The notes beneath the pieces were generated by a model. The model was given only the letters and a program-made list of their open reading frames with translations. It searched no databases and had not been told where the DNA came from. From NCBI GenBank assembly GCA_022605955.1, contig JAKCOZ010000003.1:61504179-61568178 (forward strand): DNA of 64,000 nt, given 5' to 3'. Shown one piece after another: positions 24,323 to 36,785 of the stretch; the first letter of the stretch is position 1; every line of letters starts with the position of its first letter. A program made the translations under genes and the position numbers. The stretch comes from Rallus limicola (Eukaryota; Chordata; Aves; Gruiformes; Rallidae).

Positions 24323-24378
24323 GGTGTCTTCCCCCCCCCCCCTTCCTCCCCCCTACCACCCCCCGTGTCCCCCCCCTC
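24323..24378 (+). repeat. Homopyrimidine tract with C12 run
   Basis: Nearly uninterrupted C/T for over 50 bases including 12 consecutive C. The - strand is G-rich. Confidence 0.85.
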
Positions 24379-25838
24379 TGGGCAATATTATAGTTCAGAG
24401 TAAACAAAAGCAAGCAGCCTCTCACTCCAAACATTTCAGCCATCCCAAACTTTCTCCGAAGGGGGGCTGCCCGTGGAATTTTCCTCGTCCAAAAGAATTT
24501 CGAAATGTTCCCGTTGCAGCCTGCTCTGACTGGTGGCCAAGGCAGCTCCAAAACCCTTCGCAAAATGCCTGAGCTGCCCTCTGCACAGCCCTGGTTGGAG
24601 GCACGAAGGACCAGCAGCCACCGTGTCCCAAAGCCTCTCCCCCTGCCCCATGTGCAGGGTGTACCCTTTATCCAGTCCCTAACCCATCACCTGAAGGTCC
24701 TGCTGAGTCTGTATCTTCTATATTTTAAGCTGCCACTACAGTTACTCTTGCCCTGAGGTTGTGATGATGGTGCAAAATGCATGGGCACATGGGGGCCAAG
24801 GGTGTGCGTCCCAAAGCACGCGGCATCCCCTTTGCAGGCGGCATCTCTGCAGCATCAGTCAGAGGGGTGAGGGTGAAGCTGCTGCTAGGGCCCCTGGGAC
24901 CCAGGGGCACCGGGAGGGCAGTTTGTGGCACTGATGCTGGCTCAGTGCTGCCTGCTCGCCACCCAGGCAGGGAAAGAGGGGACGGTGTGCTGCACCCATC
25001 CCCAAGGATGGAGCAGGGCACAGCAGTGGGAGCTGGCACGTGGAAGGGAGGAGGAAGCATCCTCCAGGACCAGCTGCAGTGCTCAGTGCCACCCGAGGGT
25101 GCTGCTCCTCCCTCTGGCCCACATTACACTGCAGACACGCTGCAAAAGCTCTCCGGGCTCTGGCTACTCACAGATGTGGTGGTGTGAGACCCTGGCACAG
25201 GGGTGCCAGCAGTGCTCAGCCTGCTAGCAATGGGAGTACTGGGGGGTGGCCTCTGCAACACCGGGAGGGAGGAAAAGCAGAGCCAAAATGCCCCACAAGA
25301 AAGCCAGTGGTCACGGGAAGAAGCGCCCGATGCTCAGCACAGCGCGGATTTGGCTGTCAGTGCCAGCCATTGTGGTGGCTTGGCACACTGATGTCCCCTG
25401 CTTGCTTTCCCGAACGGTCCCTGGATGTCACCAGGTAGGTGGTCCTGCAGCCCGACACACACCCAGACATGCTGGGAATCCCCCACAACCCTCCTTCCCC
25501 AGGCACATGCAGATTTTGAGGGCCGTGACCCTTTGAAGCACCCATGCTGTGACCCCAGAAGAGCAAAACCTCTGCTACCCACTGCATCCCCCCTCCCTTA
25601 GCATCCTGCCCCCATGGGCACAGAGCCCTGTGCCACTATGGCACCAGTGGCAGGCAGATACCTCAGGTCCGCGCTGGACGGAGGTCTTGCTGTGGGATGG
25701 GGGTCCGCTGGGTGCCCCCACTACCTCTGCACCATCTCCCCACACTGCCTCACTGGACTCTCCTCCTGTGTAGAGGCTGCTCCGTGGCTTGGCGTGGGAG
25801 CAGTCCTAGCCCCCCCCACCCCCAGCAGTCCCCTCCCC

Positions 25839-25845
25839 TATAAAG
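25839..25845 (+). promoter_or_regulatory. TATA box with a nearby start codon and splice donor
   Basis: TATAAAG in a C-rich flank. Initiation is expected near 25868-25872. An ATG follows at 25892, and after ATG GGG TCT there is a splice donor (GTAAGG, 25901). This could be the core promoter and short first exon of an unknown plus-strand gene inside the presumed IL11RA intron. I could not find a convincing second exon; the ORF read through is only 22 codons. Confidence 0.3.
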
Positions 25846-27885
25846 GGGCCAGGCAGCGGCTGTACAGGGAGCAGAGCCCCCAACACAGCAGATGGGGTCT
25901 GTAAGGCGAGGCTCCCCCAGGTGTATTTGTCTTGGCTGGGGCTCAAGCCCATCTAATTAGAGCTATAGAAAACATATATTAAAAAAAAACCAAAACGAGG
26001 GGGGGGAATAATCCTCTCCCTGCGCTGGGGCCCAGGGTTTGGCTGGGGTTTCTCTGCAGGCCAAGTGCAAGGCGATACAGGCTCTGCTGGCAGCAGCCTG
26101 GGGAGGGAGGGGTGTTTGTGGATATTAAAATGCAGTCGTAAAGGAGAAGAAAAGGGCAGCCTTGTTTCCGAACGAGTCTCCAAGGCTTTCCCCTCTCCCA
26201 GCATGCTCGGCACCTGGCGGGCAGCAAGAGCAGCTCCCCCTTCCCACAGCCCCTCTACCCTACCCATCCCTGGCTTGCCCAAGGACTGGGGTGCTGCTGG
26301 CAAAATCCCAACCCTGACAGGGTGAAGCCTGGCATCTTCGGGTGGGAGTGGATTTGGGATGCATGCCCCCACCTCCTTCTGCAGCCATCTGCACAGGGCT
26401 ACAGTTACAGCTGGCAATTCTGGAAAACCCACCCCATGCACATCCCTTTCCCCACACCCCTGCAGCTCCTGGACATCCCCTGCCTGCTGCCCAGCCTGCG
26501 TTCAGGGTAGGTTGTGGAACCCCTGCGGCTCAGAGGAGCCCCATGGCAGCACCGTTTGTGTTTCACTGTCTGGCCTCTCCTTGCCTCCTTGTCAGAAGCA
26601 GAATAAGTTGGATGATGTTTTGACAGAGGTTTAAAACTAACCCCAGGCACCTGACACAGAGCAAAGGGCGGCAACAGGGTCCTGCATGGCTCCCTGGTAC
26701 TGTGGGGTCTCCAGGTACCTGCAAACCTCCACATAAGTCCTCTCCTTGGGACATCTCTCCAAACTTATTCCTGAAGAGGGATCATGCCTCCTTGCTCCTG
26801 TGCTCAGCTCCGAAAAGGCTACTGACAGGAGGCTGGGGAGCCATTGCCAGCATCAGCCCAGCAAAGGTGGCCTTAGTCCAGGCTCCAGAGATACCCAGCA
26901 CACATCTGGCTTCACCGCTGCCCTATGCCCCCTTCCCAGGGCAGTAAGGAGGAGGGGGCGGGCAGTGGGCTGCAAGCTCAGAAGCCCCCCATCCATCCCT
27001 GTCCTTATCCCTCTCTCTTTTCCCTGGCAGCATCCCAAAAGCGCAGGCTCCCCACAGCCTCCATCCCCTCGGCTCACGGGAACCCCAGGCACACCCTGTC
27101 CCCAGCCATAGCCTAAATGACTAATGCCCCGGCAAGCGAGCCGGGTGCCGCCGTGGAAAGCAGGGCTCGTCCCTTGGCTGTGCTCCCTCCCCGTGGCGGT
27201 GAAATCACGTCTGGAGAAAGCACGGGGAGGGAGCTGCTGCCCCCCCGCTCCGCCCTCCCCTCTCGCTGCTGCTTCCCAGAGAGGATGCTCACTCTCTGCC
27301 CGCTGGCTGGCTGCCTCTGCTCAGCAAGGCCTGCATCCCAACGCGGGGATGCTCCGGGCACGCACCCTCTGCAGAATGGCACATCCATGTCCTTCTCCTC
27401 ACCCCGGGCCCCATGGCACCATCCTGGCTGTGGAAGCAGCTGCAGGATGGGGAAAGGCGGCAGCAAGCCCCACACTCTCATAAAAGCATTCCTGGGGGAG
27501 CTTGGAAGAGCCTCCAACTTCCCTCCAACCTCCCCCATAGCACTGCAACCCTGCCAGAGCCTGGGGGTGACTGGGGGTGGAGGGGGGGAAGGAACCACTG
27601 ACACCTGTCAAGACGGCAAACGGGCCGATGGGAGGATGAGTGGAACGGCTCGGTGGCTCTGGCAGGCTAGAATCACCCACGGGCAGCACCAGAGGGGACG
27701 GTGAGGGACAGGCCACAGCCACTCGCCTCTGACCTGACACGCGGCACGCGCCGGGCGGGGTGGGGGGTGGGGGTGACTAATGCAGCTCTTTAAATGCTTC
27801 TGCCGGCACGGGAGCGTGGCTCTGGGTTAGGGTTTAATTACCCGCCTTCCTCCGCAGCCCGTGCCTCTCCTCTCGCTGAACCGCC

Positions 27886-28065
27886 ATGGGGACCCCGGGG
27901 ATGGCGCCCGTCCACTGCTCCCCCCCCTTCCCGCCCCGGCCAGGGCTGCTGGCGCAGAGCAAGCGGGGCCGCAGCAGGGAGCTGGCCAGGAGCACGCTGA
28001 GGCTGCAGCTGGGGGCTATAAAAAGCATGGCTGTGGTATGCAGCGAGGCGCTGAGAGGGGAATAG
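27886..28065 (+). CDS. Possible 59-codon small ORF
   Basis: ATG in a near-ideal Kozak context (GAACCGCCATGG), 29 bases after an acceptor-like CTTCCTCCGCAG. It runs 59 codons to TAG, and AATAAA follows directly at 28066. The product begins with a Pro-rich stretch (PPFPPRPG) and continues as a basic helical segment (RGRSRELARSTLRLQLGAIK). No homologue was recognised. There is no signal peptide or membrane span. An alternative donor (GTATGC) near 28036 could make it an exon. It may be chance in GC-rich DNA. Confidence 0.2.
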   Translation: MGTPGMAPVHCSPPFPPRPGLLAQSKRGRSRELARSTLRLQLGAIKSMAVVCSEALRGE

Positions 28066-29261
28066 AATAAAATACAATCAGGTGGTGGATGAGTTGGGTG
28101 CTTCGCTTCTGCAGCAGAGCTGGCCCCAGCACTGCTCCCCACCATCCCTTCCCTGCTCCCTCCCCGCCGACTGCTCCGCTGAGGCTGCAGCAGGAGCTGA
28201 GGTTCGGCAAGGATGGAGGAAGCAGGGCTGGATCTGCGGATGACAGATGGGGGGTCAAGCCCGGGGGGGATGATCACTGGCTCTGGCATGAGGGATCCTG
28301 CCCGGGGTGGAGGCATCGCAGCCACCCCTTGCAAAACCCAGAGACGACGGATCCGGGCACCCAGCCTCCTGGCAGCTCACACCAGAGGATTAACCGTGCC
28401 CTGATTTACGGCCAGGGGTGGCTTTTCTGGGAGGGAGCGGGCACACTGACAGTGACAGCAGGCACCCCACCATCCCCCAGCACCCCAGTCCTGATGGGGA
28501 CCTCACCCAGTGTGGACAGTGGTGACACAAGCTGGGGACAGACGCGTCTCCCCACGGGCTGCCAGGAGCTCCCCATTCAGGGACACGCTGTGTTTGCACA
28601 AGCCTGTGCCAGGGAAGGTCAGATTAATTTTAAACCTGAATAAACAAGGAGAGAAGGCAGTGCCAGAGCTTGCCCTTCCCAGGGGGGATGCCTGGCAGCA
28701 GGGCACAGCACCCACATCATGGCTGGGCCAGCCTGGGTACCTGCCAGGCTCAGCCATGGGGCTCACATCGCCCAAGGAGAGCCGGGACAGACCCAAAGAT
28801 CAAATCCCATGCCCGGGGCCTCCCTTTTACTCAAGAAGCTCCTGCCTGAGTCAGAGCTGGCAGCACAGAGAGTGGCTCCTGCTCGCCTTCGCAAGATCCC
28901 TTTATCCTCCACAGGGAAGCATCCAACCCAGGACCCCCATCCCTCCAGGAGCAGCACTGGGGCTCGCCTGTTCTCCAGCCACAGTGCACAATGTGGTCTT
29001 GGGAAAGAATCAGGAGGAACAAAAAAAAAAAAACCCAAAAAACCCAATAAAATTGTTTGTAGGTCAAGAGGAAAATGGAAAAAAAAAATAAAAAGGGAGT
29101 TTGTGTTTTTCGTGCCAAAAGGAAAATGAAAACCAAAACATTTTGTTCTAAATGATAGGCCTTGTTTAGTTTTCAGTGGTTTTACTTTTTTAAAATGGTT
29201 TGAGTTAAATTGAGCTAAATTTGGCTTCCAAACATTACCTTGGGGTGGGGAATAAAATAAA

Positions 29262-29283
29262 AATTAAAAAAAAAAAAAAAAAT
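29262..29283 (+). repeat. A-rich tract
   Basis: An AAAATTAAAA stretch followed by about 17 A. The whole 28.99-29.29 kb region is A/T rich, with repeated AAAAACCCAAAA phrases. Confidence 0.8.
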
Positions 29284-32200
29284 CAAAACATCTCATTTGG
29301 AAAATGTCAGAGCGAAACACCACGGCTTTTCCAGCCCTTGGAGAGCCGCAGCCGGGCACCGAACCCAACCTCAGCTTGCAGCTTGCAATGGCCTCCCTGA
29401 ACCAGCCTTTTTTACCAGAAAATAAAGCAGCTGCTGTGCGGATGGATGGCTGGGACAGCTCCTGTCCTGGTGCCTGGCTCCCATCGGGGATATCCCCGCT
29501 GTGGTGCCGGATCCTGGGACCTGCTGGGGGCACGGAGAGACCCCACTGCAGCCGGCAGCCATGCGTGTGAGCCGAATCCAAGCTGAGCCGCTCTCCAAAA
29601 CTCCTCTTTAAATGTCTTTTCTATTAGGTCAGCATTCCTGCGTCGCCCAGGGAAGGTGGTTACGGCCGGCAGCCCGGCACACAGGCTCCTCGGTGCCGGC
29701 TGCTGGCTCTCCATCAGCGAGCAGCCTGCCCACGCTATTAAATTACTGAGAAAAACGGATCGTTTCACCAAAAATTAGGTGCAGGAGCCTCTCTCGCGGT
29801 GGCAAGGAGAGCTGGTAATTGGAAATTCATAGAGCTGGCCACAAAAGCTGCCTCTGGCTCCGCTCCACCCTCCTCTGGTTGCAACAAGGGGTGGTGGAGA
29901 GGCATTCGCTGCCGTCCGCAAAATGCCGCTGCTGATGGGAGATGCTGCGGCCATGCTGCTGGCAGCACTGCTGAGGCCCCTGTGGAGGGTTAAATGCAGC
30001 AGGGCATGGTCCCTCTGCCCTTGGAAGATGGGGAAAATAAGTGGAAAAGCAAACCCAAACCCTTTCTAGGCACTGGAGATAGAAAATCCTGCAGTCAGAC
30101 CTGCTCACCGATCACCACTCCGCTGGGGACATGTCTCATGGGGACCTTGGCTGGGGATGCAGCAGAACACACTGCCCCAGCACCCACCTGCATCTTCCAG
30201 CTGCACTCCAGGGCTGAAAGCCCCAGACAACCTTCCCCACAGACCTTGCATCATTTACATCCTTCACCCACCCCAGGCACAGCAGGAGCACTGCTGCTGC
30301 TCCATCTGAGCCCAGGCCTAGGCACCTCCAAACCCCAGCGCCTCAGCTGAGCAGAGCCCTCGGGGCATCTCCAGGGCAAACTGCCAGCGCTGTCAGAGAG
30401 CTCAGTGCATCCTTCCAGCCTCCAGCTGGGAAGGAGGGATGGGGACTGGGGATGTGCAGCAGAACAACAGCTATGTCAACAGGATGCTTGGAGAGACCAG
30501 CCCCTCCGGAGTTCACACTCGCTGCTCCCTGCGTGGTCACAGGTACTGGGTGAGGGGCCACATCCTGCTCCCTGTGTGCACTGCCTGCCCTGACACTGTG
30601 AGGAATGGGAACCTGGCAGCCAGTGAGTCCCAGGCACCAAGCTGGTGTTTTTTGGGGTTCTGGGGTGCAAGGACTGCGAGCACAGTTTTGGCTGGAGCAG
30701 GGAATCAGCCAGACGTGTGATCAGGGTGGCCAGGGAAAAGGGATGCTTCTTCAGGCACAGCCACACTCCAGCCATAAAGCTGCAAAACTTGAAGCCAGGA
30801 TGGGGTGGAGCAGCCTTGGGAGAGCTACGAAGCTGCCCCCTGGGTCCCTCACAGGAGCTAAAAAAAAATCAAAAGCAGCCACAGCACCAAGGAAACCCCT
30901 CGGGGTTGCGTGCTGGCCCTTGCAAGGATGGAGCAATAGTGGTCAGGTCCACCAGCTCCTCCTAAGCCTTGAGGCCTTGGGCAAAACTCATGGAAAGCAA
31001 AGGAAAGGCTCCTGCAGACCTCCCCAGGGGCCGAGGGCTGGCCCTGGCCCTACAAGAAAGTCTGGGGAGATGCCAGCTGGATGGGCACCCTGCGTGACAG
31101 TGGCTTTTGCAAAGCCAAGGCAGGCTGCTGCAGCCCAGCCATGCCCAGGAACCTTTGCAGGGGGCTGTTGCAGCACAGCTGTCGGGAGCTCTGTCGCAAC
31201 ACAGGCACAGCGCTGGGCCAGCCCACGAGGGAGACCCTGCGTGACAGCACTCTTCTGTTTTTCCTAGTGACTTCTGCAGGAAGGTGAGGGCTGAATGGCG
31301 CCTTTCATGGTGTTACTGAATTCAACAGGCAGCGATGTCCATGCCAACCTTCATCAAAGAGGGGCTGGCAAGATCCCTGGCTCCAGCTAGGGCTACTGGT
31401 CTGGCCGGGATGGAGCGCACGGGGTTCTCAGTCCCAAAGGAAAGGGCTGGTGAAAGCACAGGAAGGCGAAGGAAACAGCTGGATGGGCACTGCCACACCA
31501 GCCCGCGGGGACGTGCTCCAGCGATGTCGTGCCAGACCCACTGCTTCCCACATGCTCTTCTGCAGGGATGTCCACACCCCTGAGGGCTGCCAGCAGAACA
31601 GCGGCCAGCAGCCCTGAGCCTTGTTTGGGGCTCACCAAGGTGGGGTGGGACTCGGGGGCAGTCCCGTCTGCTGAAGTCAGGAGACCCTCCCCAAGCTGCT
31701 GCAGAGATGAAGCTCCCACAAAAGCTGGCAGCTTCTTTCATCTGCTTTTCCCCTTGGACGATCTCCAGTGTTGGCTTTCCAGCAAGGCTTTGGCATCCCT
31801 TGATTTCACTTTAGGAAGTGGGGTAAACCAGAAGATGCCCAAACAGCCTTCTTTCCACACTCAAGATTTCATCAGATGAAGAAGCCTTATTTTTTTCACC
31901 CCTCCCTATACAGCAATCTCTGGGTCTGCAACAGTTTTTGTTAGGCTGTTCCTAGTTTGTCAGACTCTCTGTTAAGAGGAGGGGACCAGAGCTGAGCAGC
32001 CTCTGGGGAGCCCCAGGTTGATGTCCAAAATGCTTTTACCATCCTCCCCTCTTCTGGTGGATGAAGGGTCTTACCTGCAGTCCTGTAGCAATCACCACCC
32101 ACACAGGTCAACCACACATGTGACCACACCAGGTCTCACCTGAGATCCCACCAGACCATCCATCATCTCCAGAAGCATTTTCAGAAAACACATACGAGCA

Positions 32201-35039
32201 GGGCAGTGGCAGATGTGCCCTCCCCTTGGACAGACCCCCAGCAGACCGTTGGTAAGCTCTCTCACCAAGGACTGGCTCTTGTTGGAGCAAGGTCTGGCTC
32301 CACTGGTCAGTTGTGACCACCGCACTTGGTCCCACCAGGACAGAGGCGAGTCAGGTCTTGACAATCACTTGGGATTTTCATCTCTCTCCTCCTGGATTTC
32401 TCCCACCCCAAGCACTACAGGAGGAGATGTTTGCCAATTTTATTCTTCCCCATGTCCCAGACTCATGCCACTGGAGAGAAGGATGAGTTGCACCTTTCAG
32501 CCCAGCTCTCTGCCTGTACCAGAGAGCCCAGTAGACACTCCTGGGGCTGTGGGTGTCACGATCATCCAAAAGAGCCTGAAGCTTACCCCATCCCACCCCC
32601 ATGCCAGGGTGACTCAGAGACCTGGGAAGAAGCCAGACTCGAGAGATAGTTCCTATTTACGTGCTGATCCCTGACACCGTAAACCTGCTTCTAATTTCCT
32701 TTTATCGTGGAAATGGTCCATGGGAATCTGGCTGTTGGAGAAGGTGACTCAAACACAACTGCAAGGTATCTGCGCTCGTCCCCACCTTCAGAGCCTGGAT
32801 GGAAGGAAAAAAACCCATCACCAGGAGGTGTGGAGAGATTTTCTGGTAGGAATTTGGGCCACGAGGTCACTACATCGCAAGCTGGAGAGATTTGGTGAGT
32901 TTCACACATGTGATGCTGTTGTAACCACAGGAACACTTAGAAAAACCAAAAGCTCTCTAAACATCCCAGCGAGTCACCCCAGACATCCCAGGGCTAATTC
33001 CTGATGCTGGCTTTGTATCAGCATCCCAAATGCCGGCCAGGCTCCGGCACATCATCCGCAAAGAAGAGCTCCAGGCCCATCCAAGCTCCATTCCTTCAGC
33101 TACATCTTTGGCAGGGGCAGAGCCACCCTCTCCCATGCCTAAACAAGAAGAGGGGAAACAGGCTGGGAGAGGTGCTGAAATTTTCTGAAGGGAGAAAAGT
33201 AGATCCACAAGCCAGCACCTGCCCCCTCCTGCAGGAAGCATCTCGCGAGGGGTTTTCCTCCAGAGCCAAACCCATGGGAGAAGGAGGCAAGAATCCTCTG
33301 GATTGTTTAACCTAATGAGGAAGCTATAAACACATCAGGGTAAACAGCAGCGAAGGAGAAGAGGTCTTAAACTAAAAGCACAATGTTGGCACAAACCCAC
33401 GGGGGAATAAGCTCTCCAGGAACGCATTCGGCAGGAAACAGGAGGGAGGCTGAGCTCTGTGTGAGCAGGAAGGGTCTGGAGTTGCCTTTGAACAAGAGTG
33501 GAGCAGAAAGAGAGGGTCTGAGATGAGCACTCAGCTTGTTCATGGCAGATGAGGGTCCTTGCACCATCACTGTCTGTGGAGGTTTCCCCGCTTGGGATGG
33601 TCCAGGTGAGCTGGGGGTGAAGGGGAGGGAAGGCCACGTGCCTGTAGGCCAGGGGGTGCAGGCCTGGGCACCCACCCAGCACGCTGGCTTCTGATAAAGC
33701 CAGCAACTGCAAAAGGGAACCAGTGCTGCTGCCACGGTGAAGACAGTGGGGAGACTTGCTGTGCTGTGAGTCATTTATTCATCCTTCACAAACAGGGCCC
33801 GTACCCAACCAGGCATCCTCCTCTCCCAGAGCCAGGACAGCTCTCGGGGATGGGGAAAAAGTGGCTTATCAGACATAATCAAGTTTTCCCCTCCCCGTGA
33901 GGTTCTCAAGATCTGAAGTTCATGGAACAGGAGGCAGGGCAAAACCAGAGCCGATCTTCTCCCAGCTTCCTTCAGTTGCAGTCCCCTGAGTTTCAGCCCA
34001 GGGACAGGTTCCCACCATCCCACCACACCCCTGTCCACCTCACCAGCTATGTACAGCCCCATTCATGACCTCTCTCTCCCCAGGCTCCATGCCACTTCAG
34101 CTGCCAAGGTCAGCGCACAGCTCTCCAGAGAAGTGATGCGGCTCCTTTCACTCCCCCAAAAAAGGGCTAGGTCAGTGGAGCAGGGGGTTGTATGGGGGGC
34201 TGAGGCAACGTTGTGGCTGTTTCCTGTGCCCTTCCCTGCCCTAGGAGCCCTGGGGAGCTCAGTCTCCACCACCCTGAAGCTCCCTGTGAGGCTCTTCTGC
34301 ACTGTGCCAGGCTGGGATGCCGTGGGCACAGCCACTCTGTGACCTGCCCTCCTACAAACACAGGCGGAGTGCAAACACCCCACCTACTCCTGCAAACGCT
34401 GCGGCCAGACGTGGCTGAAGCCTGCAAGGAGCGGGCAGCTCCCAGCATCTGAGGAGCTTGACCAGCCCCAGGGAGCCCCGCACCAGCCACGCCACTGGAC
34501 TTTGGTCTGTCCAGCACCAGTTTGGACATAAGCAACACATGTGCAAGCTGCTGCAGCTCTAGGATTCTCCCCACGGAGACCAGGAACAAGGATCATGAGA
34601 TTCCCAAGGCACCCCTTGGCCCAGTCACGGCAGGGTTTGGGCTTGCTGACAGCCATGTCTGAGCCAAGCTCAGCCCCACGGATCCCTCTGATGCCTGAAG
34701 CCAGGGCTCTGAGGGAACCTCGGGGGGTGACACAGCCAGCCTGCGAGGGGGCTGGCAGAGAACAGACACATCGTGACTGAGATGGCGTCCTGGGGCACGG
34801 AGGGACAAGGCAGGCTGAGAACTCTGCCAGTACCCGCGTATGGGAAAGCGCCTCTTCCTGCGCCTCTCGTAATTAGGAGCAGCTTTTCCCTCCCCAGACC
34901 CCCCAGGAGAAGAGGGGGCCCTGTCAGGGGGGTGCTTTGCATGGTGTTCTTCCAGCCTTTCTCCAGAAAACTACCCCGGGAGACAAGGGAGAGGGCCCTC
35001 AGTATGTTATTTTGGGGGAAGAGGGGGGCAGGGAGGGTG

Positions 35040-35790
35040 AGGAAGGGGCTACAAGTTCGCACCCCGGGAACTCCGTCCATCCCCCGAGCATCTCCGGGCA
35101 AGGCTGAGGGGCGCCGGGCAGAGAAGGGGGAGCAGCACCCCCAGGCAGGTGTGGGAAAGCGGGAAGGCAAATCCCTGCCAGCCACTCTGCGAGGAGGACC
35201 CCCCACATCCCCCCCAAGCCCAACCCCAACTTTCCCGGCACGACCCGCAAGCGGCCGGGGGAGCAGCCCGCCCGCCCCTCACCGCGGCGTCGGGGCGGCG
35301 GCGAGCCGCTCCCCTCGGGGCCGGACGGGAAGGGTCTCCTACCTTCCTGCGAAAGGCGCCGCGGCTATACGTCCATGGCGCTCGGCGGAGCGGGACCGAA
35401 GCCGGGAGCCGGGAGCGAGTCCGGGAGCGGGTCCGGGAGCGGGGCCGGCGGCGGGGCGCCCGCGCCGGGCTGGCTGGGGCCGGTAGCGCGGGCGGTGCGG
35501 AGCCGGCGGGGCCGCCGCCGCTCCATTGGAGCAGGGCGCTGCCAATCCGCCGCCGCCGCCTCCCCGGGACGCTTCCTGCCTGCGAGCCCCCCCTCCGGTC
35601 CCCCCGGCCCCCCCCAGCCCCGCACACGGGGCGGCTTCGTGCCCGCTGCCAGCCGGCCCCTCCGGGTGCCGCCGTCCGCCCCCCTCCACACCCCCTCACC
35701 CCGGTGCTGGCCATCCCGCTCCACCCGGGGCTGCGGGCTCGGGATCCCCTGTGGGAGACGGTGATCCCCCCCTGGGGGTGCACACCTTTC
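35040..35790. promoter_or_regulatory. CpG island promoter, probably of IL11RA
   Basis: The densest CpG stretch in the window. It has CCAAT boxes in both orientations near 35523-35551 (ATTGG and CCAAT 20 bases apart) and G-rich 12-base repeats of GGGAGCGGGTCC type at 35395-35445. On the - strand a good splice donor (AGGAAG, then GTAGGA) lies just downstream, and IL11RA needs an upstream non-coding exon. I therefore infer a minus-strand promoter, possibly bidirectional. It could instead serve an unrecognised plus-strand or non-coding transcript. Confidence 0.65.
35343..35560 (-). other. IL11RA: Predicted non-coding first exon of IL11RA
   Basis: A minus-strand block from the CCAAT boxes down to the donor GTAGGA after 35343. 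It contains a three-codon upstream ORF (ATG GAC GTA TAG, 35376-35365) in a fair Kozak context. If spliced to 17788, intron 1 is about 17.5 kb. The transcription start (upper limit) is a guess and the link to IL11RA is inferred. Confidence 0.4.
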
Positions 35791-36734
35791 CCGGTGTCAT
35801 CGCGGGGTGTTTGTCAGCCCCTCCTGCCTCTCTCCCTGCACCCCGGTGGGGTCGAGGCAGGCAGGTCCTTGCCCGTGCCTCAGTTTCCCTTGTCCCTGGA
35901 AGGGGCTTTTCTTTGGGGTTTGTTTTTACAGCGGTTTATTTGATGGGGATAGGCATAGGCTGAAGTCTAGCCCCCAGGGCTTGTGTCTCCGAGCTGAAGA
36001 GAAGCCTCGGTCTTTCTTAGGGCTTTTGGCAGACATTTGGGTGCCCCTTTTGCAGAACCCTTCCCCTGGCCTGCCTGCTGTCCCTGGGAAATGGGTTCAT
36101 TCTGCAGTTTTAGCGCAGTGACCGTTTGCAGGAGAAGGAGAACATCACGTTGCAAGGCTGCAAGGAGAAGCCAGCTGGTTGAAAGCCCGCTGGGAGCTCT
36201 CCCCTCTCTTGGTACATAGGGCAAAATTTGGTCTGGGGTCCCCCTGAGACACTCTGGAGACCCCAAGGGCGATGCTGTCAGGGCTGCCCTGGGACTGACC
36301 CCCACATTGCCGCCCCTGCTGGGCACAGTGCCTGCATGGAGATAAGGGCCATGTGCCCGGGGTGTGTGCAGCACCTGTGCAGCACTGCTCCAGCAATCCT
36401 ACCTCAACGGACTGCTCCTGTGTCCTGCAGGAATGGGCAGGGTCACCGCCCCCTCTGCAACCCCATAATAAGAGTTGGGTCCTTGCCCACGCCCTGGCAC
36501 ACCTCTGTTACCCCACAACAGCTACCTGCCGCTGTCCTCACCTACCTCTTAACCCCAGGGAAACTCGCCTGTGAGCCATCTCACCCCCTGTGTAAGCCTG
36601 AGCAAGAAACCGGTGTTCTCCTTCCTCCCAGCCCTGCTATCCAGCCCTATGATAACGGACCTGGGGAGAGGCAGAGGCCATGTGCAGGGTGAGAGTGCCT
36701 GGCCCAGCACCCTCACCGGCTCCCAGCCACGCTG

Positions 36735-36785
36735 TGGGTGTTGCATGCAGCTGTGGGTGTTGCATGCAGCTGCGGGTGTTGGGGC
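36735..36785 (+). repeat. Short tandem repeat, 21-bp unit
   Basis: CTGTGGGTGTTGCATGCAG repeated 2.5 times. Confidence 0.85.

Larger units (their letters stand above)
17789..35342 (-). other. Predicted IL11RA intron 1; no recognisable gene
   Basis: A 17.5-kb stretch with no exon of a gene I recognise, including GALT, SIGMAR1, DCTN3, ARID3C and RPP25L, which separate CNTFR and IL11RA in humans. It holds two degenerate minisatellites (18.55 and 22.0 kb), a perfect hairpin (22.87 kb), a (CA)n tract, a homopyrimidine tract (24.33 kb), a TATA promoter (25.84 kb) and a short Kozak ORF (27.89 kb). Its status as an intron depends on the predicted exon 1. Confidence 0.45.

Noticed and set aside
27117..27704. 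195-codon + strand open frame
   Set aside because: Low-complexity Pro/Gly/Ser composition, with overlapping open frames on both strands and no gene signals.
35149..35943. Long + strand frames of 264 and 237 codons over the CpG island
   Set aside because: Stop-poor because of GC content. Composition is Pro/Arg/Gly noise with no recognisable domain.
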